A stretch of DNA of 64,000 nucleotides from the NCBI RefSeq assembly GCF_040436345.1, contig NC_133225.1, positions 24,668,540 through 24,732,539 on the forward strand. The letters run 5' to 3'. The DNA comes from Pagrus major. Lineage: Eukaryota > Chordata > Actinopteri > Spariformes > Sparidae. Within the stretch, counting starts at the first letter, position 1. Every line of letters begins with the position of its first letter. The notes under the pieces are model-generated. The model had not been told where the DNA came from and made no database searches. It worked only from the letters and a program-made list of their open reading frames with translations. Below are positions 36,743 to 59,174 of the stretch, piece by piece. Position numbers and translations under genes: made by a program.

Positions 36743-39700
36743 ATGAAGATGCCACAACTCATCATCCTCCTGCTGACCATCCTGGTGCACGCAGCAGCCG
36801 GTTTCCCCACAGACAGGAGAGCTCTGCCGGGCCGGGACAAGCACGCCTCCTGGGACGACGTGAACGTGGTGGCTCACGGCCTTCTGCAGCTGGGCCAGGG
36901 TCTGAAGGAGCACGTGGACAGGACCAAAGCCCAGATGAGAGACATCAACACCAAACTGAAAGCCTTCAACGGCACGGTGGCCGACCTGGAGAGGAGGCAG
37001 CAGGAGCAAGACGAGGCTCTGAAGACGAGGAGCAAAGAGGTGGAGGAGAGGGAGAGGCTGGTGGCAGAGCTGGCGGAGGAGGTGAGGGTGAAGGCGGAGG
37101 AGGTGAAGAGGCAGAGCGAGGACGTCCAGACCAGGGTGAAGAGGCTGGAGGAGAAGGTGGATGAGGTGCCAGTTGTGGACAGCAACATAAGTGATCACTC
37201 AGGAGTCTCTTTTATCCAGGTGAGAGAAAAATACCTCTTTTATGTTGTCTTTTCACTTAAATATTAGTTCTCTGTCATCATGTTAAGATTAAACAATGAG
37301 ATAATTAATAATTTCAAACACACAGATCAGTAAATGATATAAAAAAGTGTCCACGTCCATCAGAGATTATTTAAACTTTTAGAAAGATGATCTGGAGGCA
37401 AAAAAAATAAATCAAAACTAGAAAATTGCAGTTTTCTAAAACCAAATATGACAAAAAACAACTATTTTCCCGAAAGTAATATTGTTTTCTTTCTGTTTCC
37501 AGAGACTGCTGCTGACACAGAACAGACGCATCGATCAGCTGGTGGAGAAAATCAAGCAGCAACAAGACAAACTGGAAAAGCAGAGTCTGCACCTGCAAAC
37601 ACTGCAGAGCAAGGTGAGCCACGCCGCATTTAATATTAGTCACAGGACACCTCACACGACTCAGCCCACGTTTACCAGTAGAAGAACCAGCTGGAGGTGA
37701 AAGAGAGAAAATCTGAGAGCTACAGTCAACCAAATTACTGCCATCATGAGAAAAAAAATCTTCAAATATAAGACACAATATCCTTTCTAGGATATCGTGT
37801 CTTATTCTAACTGTAGTGTGATATTTTGACTAGAAATTAGACAAATACACCGGCAAAGATTTTGAGTTTTTGCAGCTTTAACAGGATACATTTTCTGTTA
37901 GGTGACAAAAGTGATAATCTTATTTTCTTGACCCACCAGGTTGGACACAAGAGAGTCAAATCACACAGACGGAGAGACGAAGAGACGGTGCTGAGAGGAG
38001 AGGCGGAGCACAGCATAACAGGTGAGAAAACAAAGTGTTTGAAAAAATATGTTTAAAAGTGATGGAAGATGGACATTGCACAAAAAAGAGAGAGATTTGA
38101 CCTCAACTGTTGAACCTTATCTCAGGAGCAAGTAAACTTCCTCTTTTTATGATCATAAGTAAAGAAAAACATCTCCTCTAATCATTTTTTTAACGTATTT
38201 TGAGGTGGAAAATGATTCCCTGACAGCGTGCACGTCGACAGACATGATTAAATAAGAAAGTTGTGAAAACGAGTTCACCTTTGCACCTGAATTTATAATA
38301 CTTGACTCGCTGGCAGAGCAGCTCACACAGTCCAAAGATCAGCTGTTAAAACACACCTACTGTTCTGTACTGAACTGTACGTTTGTATGACACACTAAGC
38401 TTTGCTCTTTGATCACAAGTAAGGTAATGAATCATACTTGAAACCGACTGTTCGGCTCTGCTGTTTCAGTCTGAACAAAAAAAATGAATAAAGAATACTC
38501 AGTGACCCTGTTACTGAATTTTCTGTGTTCTGGTTTCTCCTCAGGTTTGGCCCGAGACTGTCACGATCTGTTTGAACAAGGGCAGCGAGCCAGCGGCGTC
38601 TACACGATCCAACCAGAGGGCTCGCAGCCCTTCAACGTCCTCTGTGAAATGACTTCAGGTGAGTCGAACAGGCTTACATCACCGATCTCAGAGCAAAGTC
38701 TCCACTCTGGTGTTCAGTATCCACCCTTGTGTGGCGTCAGTAAAAACACACAGGGCTACAATTAAAGTTTATTCTCGTTACCAATTAATCCGCTGATTAT
38801 TTTCATGATTAATCGATTGTTTAGTCGACAAAATGTCAAAAATATTGTGGAAAGGGCTCATCACAGTCTTCCAGAGTCTTTAGTTTGTTTCTTTAACCAA
38901 CCAACAGTCCAGAATCCAGAAACTTGACTGAAAGTATCAAAATAGTTGGCGATTATTTTTCGAGGGAGCAATTAATCGTTGCAGCTCTAGCTAAGAGGAG
39001 AACATTTAAAGGATAGCACTTAAAGTTTACTTAAAGGATATCAGCTCTGCCCTAAAAAATCCAAGAATCTCACATTTTTCCATTTCAGTAGACAAAGAGA
39101 AAGTTTTCCAATATAGCATCAATAAAAGAAAACTTGTGAGGTGTTTTAAGCCTCTTTAGCTCAACTGTTTCCCTCTGCTCTCTCTGCAGAAGGTGGCTGG
39201 ACCGTCATCCAGAAACGTCTCGATGGATCCCAGAACTTCAACCAGCTGTGGGAGAGCTACAAAAGAGGCTTCGGCAGCCTGAACGGTGAGAACGAGCAAA
39301 AAGCTGAAAAAGTTCTTTAAAAATCTGCATCACTAGACCTCAAAATTAATGATTGTTCTCGTCCTTCAGGTGAGTTCTGGTTGGGCTTGGAGAACATCCA
39401 CTCCCTCTCGCAACAAGGCCAGTACGTCCTGCAGGTGGAGCTCTCTGATTGGGCGGGACAGCAGCAGCAGGCAGCTCGTTATCACTTCCAGCTTGAGGGA
39501 GAGCAGAAGAAGTTCAGTCTCCACCTGGAGGAGGAGGCTTCATCTGGCAGTCAGGAGGAAATAATGTCGACCGCAGCGTCTGGTCTTCCTTTTTCCACGG
39601 CTGACAGAGACAACGACCTCGCTGCAGACGTCAACTGTGCTGAGCTGCTCTCAGGTGAGACAGCTTCACTGTCCCTGGTCGTTTGTAGATTCTTATAAAG

Positions 39701-40007
39701 AAATAAAGAAAAAAAATCCTCAAAACAACAAAAAAACAAAACCTTAAACCTCAACACCAGCAAACAAACATGTGAAAAGTAAAGGTCAGTGCATTGTTTT
39801 ATGAAAATCCCCTCTTCTGTTGCAGGTGGTTGGTGGTTCAGCAGCTGTGGTGACTTGAACCTCAACGGCAGATATCCCAGAAGGCCGAGCGTGCTCAGAC
39901 CGCAGCAGTCCAGAAGACGAGGGATGTTTTGGACGTCCTCAAAAGGACAAAACGTCTCTTTGAAGACAACTCTGCTGAAGATCAAACCCGCCACAATAAA
40001 ACAATAA
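36743..40007 (+). CDS. angptl4: Angiopoietin-like 4 (secreted LPL inhibitor), complete, 7 coding exons
   Basis: Exons read as 36743-37219, 37503-37613, 37940-38021, 38545-38658, 39190-39285, 39370-39654 and 39826-40007. All introns are GT-AG with compatible phases, giving 448 codons plus TAA. Residues 1-20 are a signal peptide. The [18 protein letters not shown] block (36-53) is the lipoprotein-lipase-inhibiting segment of ANGPTL3/4. Residues of about 50-195 are a charged coiled coil. A basic linker ([12 protein letters not shown], about 200-211) is followed by a fibrinogen-like domain (about 225-448) with cysteines 229, 257, 383 and 396, plus GGWTVIQ and GGWWFSSC motifs. N76-G-T and N148-I-S are possible glycosylation sites. 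Family knowledge: the N-terminal part inactivates lipoprotein lipase during fasting and the protein is released after proprotein cleavage. ANGPTL4 is preferred over ANGPTL3 because of the LPL-inhibiting segment sequence and the 19p13.3 neighbours. The start was chosen because it begins the signal peptide and lies downstream of the TATA box. Confidence 0.96.
38775..39000. repeat. Repeat insertion in angptl4 intron 4
   Basis: 'gattaatcgattgtttagtc' near the left and 'gcaattaatcgttgcagctc' at the right end are signatures of a widespread fish MITE. It lies wholly inside the intron 38659-39189 and does not affect the splice sites. Confidence 0.55.
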
Positions 40008-40335
40008 GCAGATCAGTCTCAAACGGGACCAAAGACGACATTATGCGCTTAAATGTCGACAAAAGACTGATTTCATTCCAATCTGCACATTAATGATCTC
40101 CTGATCAGTCACCATATTTCTATGCTATGCTATATGATAACTCATGTTTCAGTCATATTGATCGCTGTAAGTTTATTCCCTTTATAAGGGTTTCACTTCT
40201 TAACCTTATTTTGTAATACAGGCCGTATGTGTTTTAAATACTTTGATAATGTTGTGTTTTATTGTCAACATTTAAACACTTTTTATTTCATTTTTTATGA
40301 AGTAGATGGAAATAAAGTTTTTAAAAGGTTGAATG
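40008..40335 (+). other. angptl4: angptl4 3'UTR with polyadenylation signal
   Basis: The region after the TAA stop contains a canonical AATAAA at 40311-40316, so cleavage is expected near 40330-40340. The 3'UTR would then be about 330 bases and AT-rich. Its end is inferred from the hexamer only. Confidence 0.7.
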
Positions 40336-41630
40336 AATCCTGGCTCTTTGTTCATGCTCGAAGGTGCAACAGTGCACAAACACAACACATACAACAAAAA
40401 CCATAAAGAAACAGATTTTTCTACTTTAAGAAAATAAAATCTATTTAATTATTATTTGTAGTAATTTTAAAGTTTGTTTTCATCAACATGTACAGTATCT
40501 GTATATATCATGTTTATATCATTATCCTGGATATGAATAAGTGCGTAAATAATAATAATTATTATTAATATTCTATAAAATGTTGACAACTTAATAGCCA
40601 CATTGTTTAAAAAGACAAGATCAGAAAATAACTGTTTTAGGCCTGAAGGGGGCCTGAAAAGAGGACTCCTTTCACAAATGTTAAATGATTATGAGTCTCA
40701 AAATAAATCACAAATTGTTTACTTTATGTAATACTTTATCTTTCAAGCTAATTTTCTCTGACTGGAGAATCATTTGTCCCAAAATACTACGATAAAAAAA
40801 TCTCTCCTAAAACATCTGGCAATGTGAACTAACATCTCACATCCTACATCACTGCTGTTGAGTCAATAAATAGAAAAGTTATTTGAAAAGTAATTTGTGT
40901 TATCAGTGATTGCTGCCCCTGAGCTGACTGGCTACATATTTATGAAGGTATAGGGTTGCTATGGGAAACTTTATAATCAATCAGATTTTCAACGAATGCC
41001 CCTCAGCGGCTTCCAACATGTTCTCCTCACGTGCTTTAATTTTGTTTTAACACATCCTGAGTTTTTGAAGGGTTGACCACGGTTTGTTTGGAGCTACTGC
41101 TCCCTGCTGGAGAAAGTGGTATTAAAAATACAGATGTGTCTGCTTTTTTCTGGATTAAAACGTCACAAGAAATATATGAAGGGGATAAAACTCTTAAGTC
41201 TTACATTCACAACTTAAAACATTCTCACTGCTCATTCTTGCTAACTTGCTTCCACCTGTAACTTTACACCACATGAATAACAGCTGTATTTAGAGAATTC
41301 ATCATTTTTTGTTTGTTGTGAATCTTCTGCAGTTCAGATTTTAAAGCTCTTTAAGGTAAATGTATATTTTTGGGTGAATAAAACTAACTTGACTTTTGTT
41401 ATGTCTATGTTGAGAGAAGCTGTCCTCGTGAGCCCCCTGAAGCTCGTCTCACTCCTCCTGACAAAACATCTGCATTTTGTTTCTCAATCTTATGGAAACC
41501 CTGAGAGGAAAGTGAGGAATCCATTTTCAAATTTATTCTATTTGTGACAACAGGTGGGATTTTTTTTCTCCAGATTTTTCCAGTATTATTTTTCTTGGTT
41601 TTATTTTCTTTTTTTAATTTGTGACAGTTC

Positions 41631-41780
41631 AATCGATCAATCTTTATTTGTATAGCGCCGATTCACAACTACGGTCATCTCATGAAACTATCCAAATTGA
41701 GCAGGTCGGGACCATACTCCTTGATTAATTCATTTACAGAGACCCAACATTTCCCTTGTGAGCAAGCACAGCAAAAATAG
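41631..41780 (+). repeat. Retroposon-type 3' fragment ('tatagcgcc' repeat)
   Basis: The stretch 'caatctttatttgtatagcg' followed by 'gagcaggtcgggaccatac' and 'acagagacccaac' is a well-known teleost dispersed repeat. It resembles the 3' end of a LINE or SINE family. No ORF is present. Confidence 0.55.
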
Positions 41781-42224
41781 CTGTTTAACAGTTTTGTGTG
41801 AAACTATGGAGTCCCATAAGGGACATGGGGGAGGAGAAAAAAAAGTATGGGAGGGAAATACAAACTTTTGTCTTCTCTCTCTCAAAATGTTAGCATTTTC
41901 TTGCAAAACTTTGTTTTCTGTATTTGTTGTTTTCTCATAAATAAGGGTAATTGGTGTAAATAAGAGCTCTGGGCTGCATCAGTGAGAAAACAAGCAAATA
42001 CAGAAAACAAAGTTTTGCGAGAGACTGCATCCTACCATGTTTTTTCGTCTCCTATGTCCCCTAAAGGACCCCATACTAAACAGATGAAAAAATAAATCTT
42101 CCAAAAATAAAAATGGATCACAGGAAAAAATCCTCTCACGTGCCTTTCAGGGCATCCGTAGAATATGTCGTTTTCATTGAGGTTGCTTAAATCGGCTCAT
42201 AACCTAACTTTATAAAAAAAAAAA

Positions 42225-42600
42225 GGCCCAATCACCAGAATAAATGTTGGCAAAGCAGGCCTACTCCAGACTACAGATATGCTGAAACTTTACATTTCTT
42301 TAGCTTCAATTTTCTATTTTATGTTAACGCTGTGCTCATCCTCAGATTAGATTTAACCACAAAAAACAACTTGGTCAGGGTTAGAAAAAGAACGTATTTT
42401 GGCTTAAAATACCAGTTTTTGTCGCAACAAACATGGCTGGAGATGTGCAGAAGCCTCCTTTGAAATGTTGAAAGCAGTCTCCATCTGCTTTCACAAATAT
42501 CAATATGGTACATATTCTATGACACATACAAATGTGATGGATCAGTGGGTCGCAGAAACGCCAACATTTTTTTCTGGCGACTGGGCTGGTTAGTTTATTT
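42225..42600 (-). repeat. Dispersed repeat family R1, copy 4 (inverted)
   Basis: It reads as the reverse complement of 31880-32310: 'caccagaataaatgttggc', 'actttacatttctttagc', 'tcaattttctattttat'. It ends with another 'gccaacat...ttctggcgact' in the opposite direction. Confidence 0.7.
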
Positions 42601-42659
42601 AAAAAATTACATCTAAACTGCTTTTTAAAAATAATTCATTTGGTAACAAGACTTTGAAA

Positions 42660-43759
42660 AAGATTGTTCACTTCCGTTTATTTCTTCAATATCTGAGAAT
42701 ACATTTCACCATGTACAGGTCATGATACAGATGGTCATCAGACAAACATGTAACAAGGCATTTTACTGTTGTAGGTCCTCAGACAGATTCCCTGATATTC
42801 ACTATATGAGCAGGCACTCTTAAACTCTTACAAGGCACCTCAGACCGCCAACAGTTGTGTCAAACATCATCTTATTGGTCAGTTTGTTGGCACCAAGGCA
42901 AACATGTAATATGTGCAAAAGTCCTCAGCAGCAGAAGAAAAAGAAGCTCCCCAGAAAATTAAAGCAAGCGAGTGAAACAGCAACAGGTCGCTACATATTT
43001 CCACCATTTATGAATGCATAAGAATCATAAAAATATTTTTTTTCAATACACATAAAATGTGGTATGTGACTTTTTTTTTTCTTGTAGATAGAAGTGTGAC
43101 ACACCACATAAAGTTATCTATGACAGCACGAGAGCACAAGTGTACAACAAAGGGGGTTAAGAGCTTTCTCGTCTGCTCTCATAGAGCTTCACTGAGTTCA
43201 CTCCAGTGTTTATTCACAGACACAGAAACAGAAACAAAACTTTATCAGTCGGGTCCCAGAACAACAAAGTGAGAGTTCAATAAAAACAGGAAATGGCACA
43301 ACAACAAAAAGAGAAATCTCCTGGGCGCAGCAGGTCCACTTGGGTATTTTTTGCATTGCTGACCTGTGTTAACGGTGCAACGAGCAGCTTTTAAACATCA
43401 CCATCGTCAAATCATGATTTTGTCTACCATCATCACAATCTCACGATCTCTGCTGTTACAGGCATAAAGAAATCAGCAGATTTCCCTCCACTGCAGAACA
43501 CAGACTTTGTTCATTGATGGTCTAATTCAGTGATTCTACTTAAGTCTGAATCTTGTGACGATTTATTGATGCCAAAATGCTTTCGCACCTTTAAAACTGA
43601 CAACAACTCTTGAGGTGTGATAAGGTTTGGCATAGCTTGAGTTTCACACATTATAAAATCAAGTGAAAGAGAAAGAGTTGCAGGTTTAAATAAATGGATG
43701 AGGCAGGGAGACGAGGGAAGGAAGCGAGGAAAGGGAAGGTCAGTGTGTAGAAAGGCTTA
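42660..43759 (-). other. dpp9: dpp9 3'UTR (extent uncertain)
   Basis: Downstream of the dpp9 stop (43760-43762), AATAAA hexamers on the - strand occur at 43562-43567, 43209-43214 and 42677-42682. Any of these could end the transcript, so the 3'UTR may be about 200, 550 or 1100 bases. No coding sequence is seen here. Confidence 0.5.
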
Positions 43760-54710
<10,951 letters not shown>

Positions 54711-55973
54711 TAACCGTTCAACAACCCTGCACCAGACCTGACACCCTGTGGGAAACCAGGTAAACACATGAGCACTGGAGAGGTTTAACATGGTTAACAT
54801 GGCAGCACCTGGTCTAACTAACAATCAAATAATTTTAACAGATACATAAAAACCTAGACCAGCCCTATGCTAAGCTCACATGCTATCAACAGTAAAATTG
54901 TTACTGAGGTGACGGCCCCGTTCAGGGCAGACATCTCGGTGCTGCTTCATCGAGGAGCTGCTGCCACACCGCCACACTCCTTCCAGCTGCCTGTTCCTGA
55001 TATGGAGTCTCACTGAGTGTGACTCAGCTGCATGAAGCTTCAACGTCTGTGTCGTAACTGTGGCAAATGTTACACAGTTACTCCACATTTTAGTGTAGGC
55101 TGTTCTGTTGCCTGGGGCCGAAATGAAGAGCAATTTCTACAGAAGTTCATTCCCAGAAAACAGTACAGCAGCTCCCTTCACTGAGGAACAAATCTCATAC
55201 TTGGAGATTTGACTTCATGAGAGTGAATGATGATACAGGCCAACATGACTAAAACTGAGTCCGAAAGTATTTCTTTTTAAATTCATTCATTCATTTGAGA
55301 CTGAAGTTCCAGGTCACGTGAGCTCCATCTGCTAATGAACGCTATGAGATGATGTTTAAAAAGTCTCCTAAAATATCTGATGAGTGGACCTTGAGTTTTC
55401 TTTTTTATTTCACCAATCAACTGAAGGATCTGTTTGCCTCAGATTTTTAATTAACAGAACTCTATCACTTCATTGTCACTGCATTGAAACGTCACTATTC
55501 CTTCGTCTGACTGATGCCCTTTATTTAATTGTACTTCGCTGCCGTCATATTTACTTTCTTTCAGATATATACAATCTTATAAATTATGTTTTGATGCTTC
55601 TGAAATAGGGGTAGCCATTTTCTCCCCCTTGGAGGGGAAAATCTGTTGTATTGTTAAGATGTAAAATGGCACAAGGATCGTGAGTTCCTTTAGCTGACTG
55701 AGTTCCTGCACAGGGTCATGAAAAATAGTCAATAATTAAGGATCCAACATGTATTTAAAGAAGAACTTTACCTTACAAAAAACCCCAAAATGATCTATAT
55801 CACCATTTTTCTACTGGGCCAAATCATACCCAACTGTGCGGCAGCTTTGACCAGCCCTGGTCTAAAAGCTGTAACAAAAGGACTTTGGACTAACATTATG
55901 CTAAGTGCAACACACATGTGTGCAAACATGATTTCTTAAAATTCACCTTGTATCCTTAGGTTGACCTTTGTAC

Positions 55974-56358
55974 TAGGGCTGGCAATATATTGATATTATA
56001 TGATTATCATAAAACAAGACTACATGTAGTCCTGGATTTTGAATATCATTACATCATGACATGGAATTAGTGTTGTCCTTTCCTCATTTTAAAGGCTGCA
56101 TCACAGTAAAGTGATGGAATTTTCTGAACTTATCAGACTGTTATAATACCCCTCTATCCACTTAGTCATTACGTCCATGTTAATGATGAAAATCTTACCG
56201 TGTTAATACTTTGAGAAAAAGTACAAATGAGTCATCCCTACAATGTTGTCGTAAACATTAAGGTTGAAGATTTCAAAATATTGAGATATAAACTGTGTTT
56301 CATGATATTGCCTTAAAACTACTGACATGGTATTTTAAGGCCATATCACAGAGCCCTA
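55974..56358. mobile_element. hAT-type MITE, 385 bp, with perfect 8-bp target duplication, in dpp9 5' intron
   Basis: The element starts TAGGGCTGG and ends AGAGCCCTA. The octamer CTTTGTAC lies directly outside both ends (55966-55973 and 56359-56366). There is no coding capacity. Confidence 0.88.
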
Positions 56359-56429
56359 CTTTGTACCGTGTAGATGTTGGTCAAATTAAGATAAATAGTT
56401 ATTATTTATAGTTATAGTTATATTAAGTT

Positions 56430-57130
56430 ATTATTTTTGACATTTCATGGACTAAATGATGATTCAGTACACAATATACTATGAGAATAACTAGTGTGAT
56501 GCAGAAATAATTGTTCTCAAATATTTTATTAATGAAAAATTTGGATTTCTTTTTGTTTACAATACTGTGGAGATGTTTCTCAGCGAAATAGACTAGATAC
56601 AGGCTGAACCAGTATTGAAAAATTTCTTGTCATAGACAGACAGACAGACAGATAGATAGATACTTTATTGATCCGGAGGGATTTTTTTTAAATTTAGGCT
56701 TATATCGAGTAGTTTATATGAGGCATTAAAAACAGAAACTACCAATCATCAACTATTAGTATTAGTATTAGTATTTGGTAATAAATATTGTGATAATTAA
56801 TTAGGTGCCCAGTCTGCTTTTGAGGTGATTTCCAAATACCAAGATATATGTTGTGTATCGTGATGAAGCCTAAAAATATTGAGATATTATTTTTGATCAA
56901 AGCATAACTGTTACCATTTGTGGGACTAAATTATGATTCAATATACTCTATACTCTACTCATACTATAAGGATATTATCTGAGAATAACTTGTGTGATAC
57001 AGCAATAATCATTCTCAAATATTTTATTTGCACTACTGTGAAGATTTTTGAAGTGAACAAAGTGATTTATTGTAAGAAACAAATAGTTAAACTGGATACA
57101 AGCAGATTAACTATTGAAAAGTCCCTTATT
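56430..57130 (+). repeat. Two diverged direct copies of a segment of about 220 bp
   Basis: Segments 56430-56645 and 56888-57130 share, in order, 'actaaat(g)atgattca', 'gagaataact(a/t)gtgtgat', 'ttctcaaatattttatt', 'tactgtg(g/a)agat' and 'attgaaaa'. They are separated by a GATA-type microsatellite followed by 'actttattgatccggaggg' (56640-56690). Confidence 0.65.
56635..56690. repeat. (CAGA)n/(TAGA)n microsatellite with 'actttattgatcc' tail
   Basis: Short tetranucleotide runs are followed by 'tactttattgatccggaggg', a sequence that commonly accompanies retroposon 3' ends in fish. Confidence 0.7.
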
Positions 57131-57660
57131 TGCGTCTGTGGTGCTGTTTACTGTCTGTTCTCATTTACAGACTCACTGTACACGAAGTGAAAGTTGGTCT
57201 ACTGTTGTGTGACTTCAATAACTTCTCCTGAAGCCTTAATTTGTCATATTATATCATGAACATATAAAATAAGTGACCACATTTAAATAAGAAGCTGAGA
57301 ATACCTCGTTGTGGTATTTTCGACACTATTTTAACACACATCTCTGTCATAATGCTCTGACAGCAAATAGTTTCAGTTTCCTTTTTGACTCATCAGCTCA
57401 TCGAGCTCAGAAGTCCACAAATGGACCGACAGCTTCACACCAGACAGACAACATCTGGCTAAGACTCTCCTCTCCAAACCTGACCAGCCCTTATTAAATA
57501 ACAGTGAAATCCCTCTGTGTATACTGCACTTTACCTGGAGCTAGCTGGTTAGCCGCCTATTAGGCAGGAACTAGCGACTCGTTAGCTAACGTACCAAAAC
57601 TGTACGTTACTTCTCCATAGAAACACATCAACAGTGAACACTCGTTAATTTTTAGCTTAC

Positions 57661-57850
57661 ACTTTCTGCCCAGGAGACCTCGAAAGCTTTTCTCCTGTTG
57701 GCGAAGAAACGCCTGTGTTGAAAACGACGGTCAGGATCGGAATAAAATGCAGAAGTCAACTACTTTCCAGAGAGCAGGTAGCTTGATGCTAATATGCTAA
57801 CAACGCGGAAATAGCTTGAGGAATCAAACGTTCCAAGATTACAACCTTTA
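57661..57850 (-). promoter_or_regulatory. dpp9: Probable dpp9 5'UTR exon and promoter region
   Basis: The translated part of dpp9 starts in an exon (54655-54737) whose 5' end is a good acceptor, so at least one noncoding exon must lie upstream. A candidate donor, GTAAGC on the - strand, lies at 57655-57660. It is preceded by a relatively GC- and CG-containing stretch up to about 57850. Further upstream the next gene's polyadenylation signal is at 58483-58488. The exact first exon and start site are inferred. Confidence 0.4.
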
Positions 57851-58099
57851 ACCCGGATGTGATCTATCAGCTGTGAACTTCAGCAGGCATCAATACATCC
57901 ATGGCATCAACAGCTTTCATTTCTTAACGGAGTTTGGCACGTTTTTGTTTACAGCGGAAGTATTCCTCCTGCTATTTTGTGGCTGTATAAAACCATGATA
58001 ATAGAAACTGGGGAATTCCTGGTCTTCTCTTTAAATGTCTTAAAATGCCCTGAATACAGATGGGAATTCAGTTAGTTTAATCTCAGAAAAGGTACCAAT

Positions 58100-58450
58100 G
58101 ATCCCTCTTCTTTGCTTTAAATTTCAATATCGGTCAATCTTTTGATTATTTTCTCTATTAATAAAACATTCTGTGTTGAAATTGTCTATCACTGTGTTTG
58201 AAAATCCACTGAGATCTAAACATGTCTTATTTTATCTAATCCACAGTCCAGAACTCAACGATATTCAATTTACAAAAGCAATAAACAGAGAAAAGCAGCA
58301 TATTTCACCTTGCAGATGCTAGAACAACAAATGTGTCTGATTTAATCAATCAGTTTTTCTATCTATGTATTAATTGACTATTTGTTTCAGCTAAATGATG
58401 TCAGTCTTCCACCAAACAAGAAAAACAAACTCACCCACAACCAAATACAA
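58100..58450. repeat. Degenerate MITE fragment between dpp9 and dazap1
   Basis: AT-rich sequence including 'tgattattttctctattaat', 'aaagcagcatatttcac' and 'atcaatcagtttttctatc', resembling the interior of the family seen at 35280 and 38775. It fills much of the small gap between the two genes. Confidence 0.4.
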
Positions 58451-58464
58451 ACAACTGGGACAAG

Positions 58465-59174
58465 CACTGTATCCTTAAAACATTTATTTTTGTAATAATT
58501 TGTCCTTTTTTTCTTTTTGCGTAAGTGCAAAAAATGCACCCAAAAGAGCCACCTGAGGGAAGTCTACATCTTTAAATAAAAAAACAAGCAAAGTGTACAT
58601 TTATAGTACAAAATTCTCTTTTTAAAAAATTGCACAGTTTGTGTATAATATATATATTCATAATCTCCATTTTAAACAAACTTTAAAGGCTCAGAAAGTA
58701 AACAAAAGTCACCAAATGAAAAATAAAAACATTTTTTTCCTAGAATTTAAAGCTGAGGAAACTTGAGACCCTGTTTTCATTTGTGTCCACCATAAATATA
58801 CATATTTATATGCAAGTCTCTTTACATATAGTCTCTGTGCTAGTGTTTGACCAGACAATCAAAATTATTGCAAAGTAGTTAAGTTCTACTATAAAACATG
58901 GGGTGGGGGGGTCGGGGATAAAAGCTTCTTTCTGCTGAACGTTCCTTATTAAGTAATGCAAAAGAAAAACCCTGGGTTTCTTTACACCCCATTCGAATTT
59001 ACTGGAATACCTGCTTTCACAGAGGTTTCTGTTTCACAAACTGTGTGCATTCAACATTCCCTTTAGAACAAACAATCCAGAACTCCAGTTTTGCTTTTTA
59101 GCGAAATCACACATTTCCCTGACTTCTTTTTTTGTTTTTGAACTTTACACAGCAGCCCTGCCCAGACGTGGCGC
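58465..59174 (-). other. dazap1: dazap1 3'UTR with polyadenylation signal
   Basis: The sequence after the TGA (59175-59177) runs about 690 bases to an AATAAA on the - strand at 58483-58488. It is AT-rich with a G-rich block on the + strand near 58902-58914 (C-rich in the transcript). The 3' end is inferred from the hexamer. Confidence 0.65.

Larger units (their letters stand above)
40336..42659. other. Intergenic region between convergent angptl4 and dpp9
   Basis: No coding sequence was recognised. It contains a dispersed repeat at 41631-41780 and an R1 copy at 42225-42600. The left third is AT-rich. Confidence 0.6.

Noticed and set aside
36670..37164. 164-codon frame starting upstream of and overlapping angptl4 exon 1
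   Set aside because: Its ATG lies upstream of the transcription start expected from the TATA box. The Gly/Glu/Arg-rich translation is a frame shadow of the coiled-coil exon.
36722..37198. 158- and 104-codon antisense frames over angptl4 exon 1
   Set aside because: They are Leu/His- or Ser-rich shadows of a GC-rich coding exon with no independent support.
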